Below the pieces are notes generated by a model that saw nothing but the letters and a program-made list of their open reading frames with translations, was not told where the DNA came from and made no database searches. From positions 37,507-101,506 of the forward strand of contig MU129118.1 of the NCBI GenBank assembly GCA_014904985.1: 64,000 bases of DNA. Reading direction: 5' to 3'. Positions 39,620 to 50,605 of this stretch are shown here, one piece after another. Within the stretch, counting starts at the first letter, position 1. The number at the start of each line of letters is the position of its first letter. This stretch comes from Hydnum rufescens UP504 (taxonomy: Eukaryota > Basidiomycota > Agaricomycetes > Cantharellales > Hydnaceae). The translations under genes and the position numbers were made by a program.

Positions 39620-41329
39620 TACAAAAGGTCTTTTAGGCCAATGCTTACATGTCTAATGTTAGATGTTGCCAGTTAGCAGTGATGTGAAGCTTTCATGACA
39701 CGTCTCATTTCAGAAAATGGGGTTGGCAACAGTCGGCGGTGCGGATTACCTCAGAAGTGGAATATAAAGACCTCGCAAGCTCGGTCAATGACTAAGACTG
39801 TGGCGGAGTGGGAGACAACGATAAATCCCGGGCGGGCGTTACGTACGTCGGGGCTAATGGAGTGGTTCTTGACCAAGTTGGATCTGTCCAGAGAATCTGG
39901 AAATCGTATTTGCAGTCTTACAGTTCGTGCATTTCTCCATTAGTTTGAGCTTTATTTTTTAATTTTTTTTTGGTGGATGTATCTTGCAATTGTCACTTTA
40001 CCGTAGAATTTCATTCTCATCTGTTATTATATATATAGATAGTCCCCTATAACTTCTCAATATTTTTGTAAAGTTGGTACCTCAGGCCTATTATGGCAAT
40101 TTCCTTGGTTCACAATTTCCTAAGTGATACTGAATGTGTTTTTTTTTGTGTTTATGACCCTAGGTCATCCACATGCGGGTCCAATTGCGGATTACCAATT
40201 TGAACCCTAGACAGAATGACGGATATCACTCATTTCGGCTCGCCCAGTAGTCAGGATGATAAGGCGCAACAAAGAACCAATGTTTTCCCGATCACTTGAT
40301 GTGTCCATGGTGGTTAGCAACCGGCGTGGTGATTTCTCGGGAGAGAGGCATGTAAATTGGTGTAAGATGACAGCACACTCGATCTTTATAATCGTACCGA
40401 GCGAAGATATCGGCCACTCTTTCCGACGGTCGTACGTACGTACCTGTGTAGTTGGATTTGACTACTGTTCCCGAGGGTGTTTCGGTAGCAATTCCTCCAA
40501 TTTCCTCCCTTGAATAGATTACAGCCGTTTGCAAAATTGTGGTCCGCGACTTGAACTTTGGATCCACACCGCCTCCTCTCGCAAAAATCAAGCCAAAAAT
40601 TGGGAGCATGATAACTCCTCAACAACACAACATAGTGAGTGGTCTGTTGCAATGTTCTCGCCTCGTCAATATCTAGGGCCCAATGTGGTTAGTGTTGGCA
40701 GAGCGCCCGCGCGATCAAACCCGAATTAGCTTCCGGCACGAGGCCAAACCGGGGTTTGCCTGCCTCTTTTCCCCAGTCCAGTCCACCCTCGCGTGCACCT
40801 GAGGCAATCAACTTTGGGTACCTAGTTAGGTAGGATATTCCCTATATGTACATCCTAAGTAGGTCCAATCTATCTGAGTTTACCTGAGTTGCTCTCAGTG
40901 TTGTGCTTGAGAAATCAGGCCCACTAGGACATATTTTTTGGCAGGGTCCCACTCAAAAATATTGGGGGTTCAGGGAGTAGTAGCCCCTGAGAAGCTCTAG
41001 GGTATTGAGGCCTGGGTAAGCCCAGAAATGGCCCAGGGAAGCCCCAGCCTGGCTTGGGTAAGCCCAAGTTAGGGCTGGGTAAGCTATCAAATCTTCTGGT
41101 CTTACTTTGACCTTCACTGTTAATTTGGTAGAGTCTGAATTAGGCTTGGGGTGGTGAAGCAGTCCCAGTGGGGGTTCTGGACTGGGCTTTGGTCCATTGT
41201 TGCCTTCAACAAGGTTGTGCATCAGTTCGGAGGTAGGGTCTGGGAACATTCTAGGATGGGTCTTTAGACGTGGGTCCATGGATCCGGGGTTTGCCATGAT
41301 GTTAGAAATAAGAGTAAAGTTCTGTGGTA
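39620..41329. other. Transition into CpG-depleted island, no gene supported
   Basis: CpG content is normal until about 40,800 and then falls sharply. A minus-strand frame at 41,297-40,953 (MANPGSMDPRLKTHP) is Pro/Lys-rich and may be a gag relic, but has no clear family. An open frame at 40,609-40,292 minus is likewise unassigned. Confidence 0.35.
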
Positions 41330-41345
41330 AGGTCCAACCCGGTCA

Positions 41346-41420
41346 GCCACAAATGTACATCTAGTTAGATACAATGAGCCTTGCGTTTAAATAGTCTAAC
41401 TAGATGTTTTTAGGCGGGGG
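41346..41420 (+). repeat. Left terminal inverted repeat of array 1
   Basis: The sequence GGTCAGCCAC.., then TCTAGTTAGATA, ATGAGCCTTGCGTTTA and CTAACTAGA is repeated in inverse orientation at 45,690-45,775. The TCTAGTTAGA / TCTAACTAGA pair is itself a small stem, so the end can fold on its own. Confidence 0.7.
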
Positions 41421-43298
41421 CCCCTGGGGCCTCCGGGGGTGATTTCAGACCCTCGGACAAGGGCCCCAGGGGCCCCTGGCTCTGAACTTGGAAAATGATC
41501 AGGGAAAAGTCATGGTCTTTTATGGTCTCACTTAGAGAATCTCAGACTTGCAGGACAGCAGGCCATACAGGCATATCAGGGATTCCATTTATAATTATTT
41601 ATTTATTATCACTATATTATACATATACCACCCAGGGTTTCATTCTGTGGTCCCATCATTAACTTGTATTCAAGAATTCAAACACCGGGTTGGGCAGGTG
41701 TGGTACTGTCCATACAAATCAAAAAGAAAAAAAGCACTACTTAGCACCACACACCCACCCTAGTGGGTGTGTGGTACCGTCCATAGAAATTAATTTTTTT
41801 TAAAAGAAACACTATATAGTAGCACCACACACCCACTAAGGCGGGTGTGTGGTACCTTCCCTTGCTTCATCGGGAGTTCGGCCAGTTTTTGATAACCTAG
41901 AATAAATTTAAAAAAAAATAGGTCCTTGGGAGGGGGGGTTCACCCGGCTCATTGTTAGCCATTTGGACAGGCGTGGCTGGGCGATTCACTGTTGTGTGGG
42001 GTCACGGCTGTCTGTTGTCGTTGTTTCGGGAGCTTCAAATTCAATCCTAGAATGGAATGATAACATACATTAGTAAAAAAATTCAAAGTGATGCCAAAGG
42101 GGCAGCTTGCGCTGCTCCTTTTGCATCACTGTAGATGTAGAAAGTTTAAAAAAAAATACCTTGCAGTACCACACACCCGCATTGGCGGGTGTGTGGTACT
42201 CGTTTTTGCCCGGGGTCACGTACCTTTGACTGCCGGTTTTCTGTACAGTTCTCAGCTGGGTTGGGGGGTTTTCAGGCACGTACTCATTGGGGGGAAGGAA
42301 GATCTAGAATACAAAATTTAGATCAGTAAAAGTTAAAGCAACGCAAAAAGAGCAGCCTTCGCTGCTCTTTTTGTGCCATTGGGGGTGCATTACATTGCAT
42401 ACCTTGTATAGAACCACACACCTGCTACTGTGGGTGTGTGGTTCATCTATTCGTTTGGCGTGTTGTCGTTCATGGGGATGGTGTCGTTCTGGGGGGGCTT
42501 GCTTCACGGGTCTTCACTTGTGGCAATACCTAGAATAAAAAATCATGAGTTTAAAAATTAACAGCGACACAAAAAGAGCAGCTTTCACTGCTCTTTTTGT
42601 GTCGTTGGGGGTACATTACATACTGAGTATAGAACCACACACCCGCAGTAGTGGGTGTGTGGTTCTCTTTGTGTGGCCTGTCGTCGTTTGCGGGGGTATT
42701 GTCGTTCTGGGGGGGCTTGCTTCGCGGGTCTTCATTTGTGGCAATACCTAGAATAAAATCATTAGTTTAAAAATCAACAGCGACGCAAAAAGAGCAGCTT
42801 TCGCTGCTCTTTTTGCGTCGTCGGGGGTACATACATACCGAGTATAGAACCACACACCCGCAGTAGCGGGTGTGTGGTTCTCTTCGTGTGGTCCGTCGTC
42901 ATTTGTGGGGTGTTGTTGTTCCGGGGGGGCTTGCTCGCGGGTCTTCATTTCTGGCGATAGCTAGAATTAATATTAGTTAAAAAAATTAAAAGTGATGCAA
43001 AAAGAGCGGCTTTCGCTGCTCTTTTTGCGCCGTTGGGGGTGCATTACATGCCTCGTATAGAACCACACACCCGCAGTAGCGGGTGTGTGGTTCAGTTCTT
43101 CATGTGGGGCATCGCCGTTCGCGGGTCTCCTTTGGGGGCGTGTTATCGTTGTAGGGGGGCTTGCTTTATGGGTCCTCATTTCTGGCAATACCTAGAATGA
43201 AAGATTATTAGTTAAAAAATTTAAAGCGACGCAAAAAGAGCAGCTTTCACTGCTCTTTTTGTGCTGTTGGGTACATGAGAATTACATACCTTGGATAG

Positions 43299-43330
43299 AA
43301 CCAGACACCCACCAGGTCGGGTGTCTGGTT
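43299..43330. repeat. Exon hairpin with compensatory change
   Basis: The array-1 exon hairpin normally reads ACCACACACCC..GGGTGTGTGGT. Here the left arm reads ACCAGACACCC and the right arm GGGTGTCTGGT, so both sides of one base pair changed together. Confidence 0.9.
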
Positions 43331-43717
43331 CGCATCGGTTTCTCGTTCGGTTTTGGTGGTGTGTTTGTCGGGTCTTCGTTTGGCATGGCTTCAATTGGCT
43401 CGTGCGGACGTTGGTTCATATCGTGACCTAGAATATTAAAACATACATTAGTGAGAAACTCGAAGCAGCACAAAAAGAGCAGCTTTCACTGCTCTTTTTG
43501 CGCTACTGTATTTATTGGGAAAAGCAACTTACCTTAAATATTACCACACACCCGCCGCAGCGGGTGTGTGGTTTCAGGGGCCACTCATTGGGTGGTCTGT
43601 GGTTTATTTTTGTTTGGTTCTTGCTGTCTGGGCCCTTGTAATGTCGTGGGTTCTTGTCTTGGGCCTTGGACCATGATCTGAAATAATAAAAGTATGTTAG
43701 TATATAGATTCAAAGCA

Positions 43718-43752
43718 GCGCAAAAAGAGTAGCTTCGCTACTCTTTTTGCGC
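43718..43752. repeat. Intron hairpin with compensatory change
   Basis: The usual AGAGCAGC..GCTGCTCT stem is AGAGTAGC..GCTACTCT in this unit. Pairing is kept although both arms differ from the other copies. Confidence 0.9.
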
Positions 43753-43873
43753 CGTTGTACTTACTAGAACGGAAACTCACCTTGTGACCACACACCCGCA
43801 GCAGCGGGTGTGTGGTTGTGGGTTGTGTCGTCATGTTGTTGCCTTGTGCTGGGTGTGAGGCGTAGTTGCGAAA

Positions 43874-44343
43874 TTCAATGCCAGCAATTGCCAATACTCA
43901 AGAAGCGCCCAAGTGCTGGCACTACAGGCACAGTACACATCAATAGCAAGCATGTAGATATATAATAAATACTATATAATAAATATTTGTCCAAAAAAAA
44001 AAGGGAAAATGACAATGATAATGGGTCAGAGCCCAATAAGGCACGATATGGCTAATTGCAAGTGGATTAGGCCACATCTATGCATCAGAATTGCCCCAAA
44101 TTTAAATATATTTAAATTTGGGGCAATTCTGATGCATAGATGTGGCCCAATCCACTTGCAATTAGCCATATCATGCCTTATTGGGCTCTGACCCATTATC
44201 ATTGTCATTTTCCCTTTTTTTTTTGGACAAATATTTATTATATAGTATTTATTATATATCTACATGCTTGCTATTGATGTGTACTGTGCCTGTAGCGCCA
44301 GCACTTGGGCGCTTCTTAAGTATCGGCAATTGCCGGTGTTGAG
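43874..44343. repeat. Central palindrome of array 1
   Basis: Inverted repeat with arms of about 234 bases mirrored around 44,108/44,109, near-perfect in the inner ~200 bases. The centre is AT-rich (AAATTTAAATATATTTAAATTT split around the axis), and each arm carries TATA-like runs (TATATAATAAATAC) upstream of the first exon-like stretch on its side. Placement suggests a bidirectional promoter; this is inference. Confidence 0.9.
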
Positions 44344-44609
44344 TCTGCATCGCTCTTCCATCTCCGCAACCACAACAAACCACCTGGAAAGGCAACCACG
44401 CGACCACACACCCGCTGCTGCAGGTGTGTGGTCACAAGGTGAGTTTTTTTATTAGTAGATACAATGGCACAAAAAGAGCAGCGAAAGCTGCTCTTTTTGC
44501 GCTGCTTTCGAATTTCTTACTAACATGCTTTTAATTATTCTAGCTGGGCCCTCGTCCAATGCACGATGATAGCCCACGGAACAACCAGAGCCCAAACACC
44601 AATGCGACA

Positions 44610-44790
44610 CAGCAACGCGACACGCCAACACAACACGAGACGCCAGCGCAACATGCCAACGTGACACAGCAATGCAATGTGCCAACGCAACACACGTGCC
44701 AATGCAACACGATGCGCCAACGCAACACGGCACGCCAACACAACACAGCACACCAACGCAACACGACACGCCAACACGCCAAGGACGGGG
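44610..44790 (+). repeat. CAACACGACACGCCAA-type minisatellite inside an exon unit
   Basis: Imperfect ~15-base repeats based on AACGCAACAC/CACGCCAAC fill one exon-like stretch of the right half of array 1. The stretch stays open as a Gln/Asn/Thr-rich frame (44,559-44,933). Confidence 0.7.
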
Positions 44791-45689
44791 CATGCGACGC
44801 CACGCCAAATGAGGACACAACCATGTCAAATGAGGATGCAGCCGCAACGCCAACCGAGGACGCAACCACGCCCAATCCGGGTCCCAGAAATCACACACCT
44901 GCCACGGCAGGTGTGTGGTCCCATATAAGTTGAGTCCCCACACCCTAGTAGCTACAACCACGCAAAGAGAGCAGTGAAAGCTGCTCTTTTTGCGTGGTTT
45001 TTAATTTCTAACTAACTTAAAAGTTCGTCCCGTAGGTCTCAACATCCCTGGCAAACGAATACCAAGGCAAAACCCCCGCCCCCCTTTTCGATGCCTGAAC
45101 GACAGGCACCTGCACGAACCCCCGTACAAACCCCCGTACGTATGAGTGAGAGTACACGGCCCCAGTACCCCACACTGCTGTGGCGGGTGTGGGGTACTAC
45201 AAGGTATTTTTTATTTCTTATTTTTATTCCTTATTCTTGTGGCGCAAAAAGAGCAGCATAAGCTGCTCTTTTTGCGCTGCATTCATGTTCAACTAATTCA
45301 TTAATTAGTTCTCTAGATATTGGACCAGAGCCCACATGAACCCCCAACCACAGACCCGCAGAACGACACGCCGCGAATGAAAACTGTGAACGAAACCGCG
45401 AAGGCCCGCACAAATGAAAACCGTGAGCAACACCCCTTGAGGGATCACCCAAATGGAACCCAGGCTCCGACTGGTGTGAATTCCAGGTATGTATTTTATC
45501 TTTAGCTACACTTGCACAAGAAGAGCAGCCTCTGGCTGCTCTTCTTGGGAGGGTGAGCCCCACTGGGCGAGCCTATGGATGTATATACTAATATAATACT
45601 AATAATAATAATAATAAATATATAAATTAATAATCCATAATCTGGCAGGGGCCCCTGGGCTGCTTGGGGGCCCCTGGGGGCCCCCTGGT

Positions 45690-45775
45690 AAAAAGATCTA
45701 GTTAGATATAATAAACGCAAGGCTCATTATATCTAATATGATGCGGAAAAGTGGCTGACCAGCCTGGTAAGGTCA
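45690..45775 (-). repeat. Right terminal inverted repeat of array 1
   Basis: Reverse-complement partner of 41,346-41,420, sharing the ATGAGCCTTGCGTTTA core and the flanking TCTAGTTAGATA stem. A further hairpin (ACAGTGTACTG..CAGTACACTGT) follows just outside near 45,791-45,816. Confidence 0.7.
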
Positions 45776-45790
45776 TGTAGTGCGAGGATC

Positions 45791-46383
45791 ACAGTGTACT
45801 GTTCCAGTACACTGTGGACAGCAGCCAAGTGGGTGGAAAAAAGATACATTTCCAGATCTTCCCACGGCTAGCTATTCAAGTCTACTTATGTAAACAGATA
45901 CAAATCTAACTAAAGCCAGGGCAGCACCAAAATCCTGTGGAGAAGCTTTCCACTGGAGTGTTTGAGAAGAAAGAGAAAAGGGAAAGTAAAGGAAGGGGAA
46001 TACATTGGTACATTGTAAGGTAGGCGACATACATAAGTCATCACTTCCAGAAGCAAACCATTTCAAAATAAGTGCACATCTCCCAGAGTTGCCACAACCA
46101 CTTTTGTGTTATTTGGCCACCTAGGACATGTAGATAGGATGTATTTCTACAACTTCTTGGTCTCAGAATGTCCATATATAGCAGGAATCAGAAGTTATAA
46201 TGCAAATGGTTTGTAATGTTGGAGATCAACTTCTTTATGCTTCCCAATTGTGACAATGCAGTTGAGCTAATTTAGGTTTGGATAATTTTGCACTCTGGAG
46301 TGGGCCGAATGTATTGATTATATAATATGCTTTCCTAATTTGGAAAGCCCGGCTCACATTGCCCTAGCCCCCCCTGCCTGTCT
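45791..46383. other. CpG-poor spacer
   Basis: No gene seen. A segment at about 46,018-46,050 (GGTAGGCGACATACATAAGT) recurs in inverse orientation at about 53,960-53,995, just beyond array 2, so both arrays are flanked by related sequence. Confidence 0.45.
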
Positions 46384-48890
46384 ATGGCTCTCAGGAAGAA
46401 GTGTAAGCATGCTCAGAACTTGGGAGCATACTCCCAAAGGAGGGTAAGGGACATATTCATGATCTCAGACACTTTTTCAAACCTCACTGCCGTTGAGTTT
46501 CAGAATCTGAATTTGGCCCAACCACCCACCCCTCCACTCCCCTACCTCCCCCCCACTCTATCACATAGGCCAGTTCTGGTCCACTCCAGCAATTCAGAGT
46601 TTTCCTCAGATTTTGGACTTGATTATGACTCTGATGACATTTCTTCAGATGCTTGGATGATGTTGACTTGGTTCATATGGCCCCGACCACAGAAGATATG
46701 TTCAAAACACATCTGTTTGATGCCCAGAAGACTCTAGAGAAGCTTTCAAATGTCCACAGTCGCATATCTGGCCACAGGGTGAAGTACTCAGGTGCCACTT
46801 TGAACAGCAAGCATGCAATATGGACACAATATCTAGACCAGAGGAAGAAGAAGAACCTTGATCACCAAATTGAGGAGATGAAGAGGAAGACTGCTTATGA
46901 CCACAAGAAACATGTGATAAACCATTATTTCTCCCCAAAATGTGATATTACCTCCTCTGCCCCCACCCCTGCCATTGATACTGATCTCCTTGATGTTGGA
47001 TTTGACGATCCAGGGTTCTCCGAGATGCCATGAGTACAAACCCAGCCCCCTGATGTCAATAATTCAATTCCATCCTTACCAATATCTTCTCCTCGACTCC
47101 CCACTCTCAGCCCCATGACAGGGGATGGGACAGATTCCGAGGAGGGGCTCAATGGTCCCGATAGGACCACACACTCCATTCATCCATTCATTTCCACACC
47201 TAAAAGAGAGGATGCAGCTGTGGCTGCTGCCCAACTTGAGAAGGTTGTGCGGCCTCCCCAAAATAAAGGTGCAGGCCACAAGGATCCAGGGCTGGATTTG
47301 CCATCCCGGATGTGATATGAGCAGATGCTCATGGTCTTACATGCATATGGAACTAAGGCAATGGCCTTCATTGACAAGAAAGGCTGGATTGAGGCATCAC
47401 AATGGGTTTCGGCTGCATGGAATAGAGGTGACTCTTATGCATCACGCCTTCAGAAGTGGTGTCACACATACATGTCGGACCTCACAACACTGCCAAGGAA
47501 TATATATGGGACATGGAAGTTGTCAATACTCCTTACAGATGAGGATCTCAGAGATGAAATCCAGACTCACCTTCATGGTATTGGGCCTTACATTGCCGCC
47601 ATGGATATTGTGCAATTCTTGAGCACTCCAGAGATGAAGACATGACTATCAAACAAGCTGATCTCACTTCGCACCACACAGTGCTGGCTTTGCATTATGG
47701 GCTACCATTGGCAGAAGGAATGGAAAGGCCAGTACTCTGATGGCCACAAGCATGAGGATGTCACACGATATTGCCAGAGCATGTTTTTGCCAGCTATGGC
47801 AGAGTATGCAAAGTCAATGCGGAAGTGGGATGATGAGGATAATGAGGAAGTTCCCATGTTGCCCCCTGAAAAATGGACCATTGTCTGGTTCCACAATGAA
47901 TCAATCTTCTATGCTCACAATCGCTGCAAAGTTTGCTGGGTTCACAATTACGAGTCTGCCAAGCCATATGCCAAGGGAGATGGCGCCTCTCTGATGGTTG
48001 CTGACTTTGTATCTGCCAACTATGGCTGGCAGTGAGGAGACGACTCTGATGCTCATGTTACACTTAAGCCTGGCAAGAACTGTGATGGATATTTCTCTAA
48101 TGAAGAATTACTGCAGCAAGCCACTTGGGCAATGGATGTCTTGTGCCAAAAGTACCCAAATGAGAGGCATGTTTTCATCTTTGACAACGCTTGTACACAT
48201 GCTAAGCGCACTGAGGATGCACTCTCTGCTCTCCATATGCCTCATAACCCCAAGCATTGGGGTATTACTGTCCCCACTTGTGATCCAACTGGAAAAACCC
48301 TCCATCTCCCTAATGGCAAGCCATGCACCAAGATCAAATGCATGGCTGACACAACTGTCAATGGCTGACAACAAACTCTTTACTTCCCAGATGATCACCC
48401 AATGCACCCTGGAAAATTCAAGGGAATGGTGCAGATTTTGAAAGAGCATGGACATGTGAATGTTAATTCCCTTCATGTGCAGTGTCTGAACTTCAGCTGC
48501 CAGTCTATTGCCAACAACAGCTGCTGTTGTTGGAACATTCTTTTTTGTTCAGATGACTTCATCAATATTCCATGCCTGCTAATGACACATTGCCAAGCCA
48601 GAGGCTTTGATGTGCTGTTCCTACCAAAGTTTCATTGCAAGTTGAAATTCATTGAACAGGTGTGGGGCTATGCCAAGTGGGAATATTGAGAAGCACCACT
48701 GTCTTTGAGGATTGAGGATGTTGAAAAGAACTCAAAGGCTGCACACGATATGGTCTCCATACTTTCAATGTGGTGGTAGGTGACTCTGGGTCTTGAATCC
48801 CCACCACAGATCCATCTGATTCCAGCCCATACTGTAGTATTGATGGCATCATATATGGTATGGTACCATGAAAAAGGATGCAAGAATGAC
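46384..48890 (+). pseudogene. DDE transposase, decayed by TGA stops
   Basis: From 46,653 onward one reading frame persists for 2 kb. It shows a helix-rich N-terminus, WTIVWFHNESIFYAHNRC, KPYAKGDGASLMVADFVSA, HVFIFDNACTHAKR, YFPDDHP, FKGMVQILKEHG, and FLPKFHCKLKFIEQVWGYAK. The DN.CTH and FIEQVW blocks are the second Asp and the Glu regions of a DDE_3-like (Tc1/mariner-IS630 type) catalytic core as seen in many basidiomycete elements. The frame is cut by TGA at about 47,031, 47,314, 47,643, 48,033, 48,366 and 48,687, with no frameshift between. The first ~270 bases use a different frame, possibly across an intron. Exact element ends were not found. Confidence 0.8.
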
Positions 48891-49489
48891 AGTAATCACC
48901 ATGTCTGATTTCTCAGTCTAATTTGCTTAATTTTCTCTAACATGGGTCTACCAAAATTAAGAAAAGTGACCAGGAGAATTAGTATATATTAGGTAGGGTA
49001 CTATCGGGGCTACCAGGCTGCCCAGGGTTACCACATTGGTCATTGCCCATTGAAATAAATAATTTGCTTCTGTTACATCCAAAAAACTCACTGCAATCCA
49101 TTGGTGCCTGCCCCCTCCAGCAGTGGGCTCATGATCCAGGGTGGTGGACAGCCCAAATGATGGCCAGACACTGGAAATCAGCTTGCTGGGGCTGCCCATT
49201 CACTCTCAGCAGTCATTGCCTATTCAAAACTGGTGGGGTTTCCTTATTTGGAAATCACGTGTTAGCTCACACTCCACTTTCATTGGGCACTCCAGCCCAC
49301 TACAGGGCTTTTTTTGGCTGCCAATTACTGGCAGGGCATACTATGTGTTTCCCTCTACATCATAGTACAGCTCCTTGATTAAAAAAGAACATGATTTAAA
49401 ATTAATTACAAAAAATACAAAAAATCATGCATGTCTGGTGCCTACAGGCACTGGGCACACAATCTAATGGATTAGGGGGAGGGAGAAGT
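48891..49489. other. CpG-poor spacer, no gene
   Basis: Short frames only. The sequence has the same CpG-depleted composition as its surroundings and probably includes the 3' end of the transposase element. Confidence 0.4.
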
Positions 49490-50605
49490 CCTAGGAGCCC
49501 ATGCACACAACACATTGTGTGCATGGGCTCATTCACTCGCCCCTCAATCTTGATTTTGTGCTGGTACTTGACTAGTACTGGCTGTCCGGGTTTTGGCCAT
49601 TTGTGAGGGTTGAGATCCGAGATGGCAGCATCGTTGTCATTACTTTTTTGAGGCACAGGAGGGGGGCTGGGCAGGGAAACAGCCTGTAATGAATTGTATC
49701 AGTCAGTAGAACATTCAAGTAGTGTGAAAGAGCAGCTCCAAGCTGCCCTTTCACACAATAAACACTAGATTAATATACTTACCTGATCACCACACCCCAT
49801 ATTGCTGGGGTGTGCTGGCACAGGTCTCGGGTGGGGTCGTAGGACCCAGGGTCATTGACAAGTGATGAAACCATCACTGTGATCATCGCTGAGTGAGCTG
49901 GGGGGTGTACAGCCGCAGGTGCAGCCAATGACAAAGTCCCTATTGTAAGATGGATTGAGTTATCAGTAAAAAAATAAAGATGTGCAAAATGGGCAGCCTA
50001 TAGCTGCCCATTTCACAAAGGTATGTGCCGACTTATCTTACAACCACACCCAAGCAATGCTGGGGTGTGGTGTACTACACTGTGCTCTGTTTGGTCTCAC
50101 TCTTTGATATTTCTGGTTACATGGGGCTATAAGACCTGTTCTCCACATTGTAATGTTGGTTGAAGTGTGAGGAAGTGGGGTCGTGAGACCTGTGATCTGG
50201 ATCATTGTCAGTGTCAGGTGAGGTGTGGGAAGACATAAGGTGGGGGGGGGAAGAATGATAGATCCTATAGATCATGTCATTAGTAAGAATTAAAGTGACA
50301 CAAGAGAGGCAGCTTAATGCTGCCCCTCTTGTAAAGGACTAGCAAAAGATAAATGTACCTATTACCACACCCCAGCATTGCAATGCTGGGGTGTGGTGTA
50401 CTCCTTAGTCAGTTCAGGTGCTGGATTCTTTGCTGGGGTGCAGGATCACAAAGTTCTGCAATTATTGACAATGATGACGATTATGTCATTCTTGGCATCG
50501 TTGGCATCGTTCGAGGGCGTGGGCGACAGCAATAGTATCTACAAGTGAAAACTAATATAGCATTAGTAAAAAAATCAAATCAGTGCCAAGGAGGGGCTTA
50601 AAGCC

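Larger units (their letters stand above)
41330..45790. repeat. Array 1: divergent hairpin-exon array with inverted ends
   Basis: A 4.4 kb element-like block. From a central palindrome (43,874-44,343), repeat units run leftward on the minus strand and rightward on the plus strand. Each unit is an exon-like stretch ending in a hairpin (ACCACACACCCGC..GCGGGTGTGTGGT), then a 5' splice site (commonly CAAG|GTATGT or CAAG|GTGAGT), an intron-like ~91-98 bases with a second hairpin (GCAAAAAGAGCAGC..GCTGCTCTTTTTGC), a branch site (TAACTAAT or CTAAC) and a 3' splice site (ATTCTAG). Left exons inferred from the splice sites are 43,191-43,054, 42,960-42,839, 42,747-42,624 and 42,529-42,403 (122-138 bases). 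About 13 exon hairpins and 12 intron hairpins are countable. Related terminal hairpin sequence lies in inverted orientation at both ends. I recognise no named element with this design. Confidence 0.8.

Noticed and set aside
44009..44208. Two identical 60-codon ORFs on opposite strands
   Set aside because: They are mirror reads of the central palindrome and have no independent coding support.
42088..45560. Rho-independent terminators (GC stem followed by T-run)
   Set aside because: The stems end in CTTTTTGC within the paired arm rather than in a T tail after it, and bacterial terminators have no place in this fungal sequence.
41700..45600. CRISPR-like array (short palindromic repeats at regular intervals)
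   Set aside because: The repeats alternate between two hairpin families, spacers are homologous rather than unique, orientation flips at the centre, and the organism is a eukaryote.
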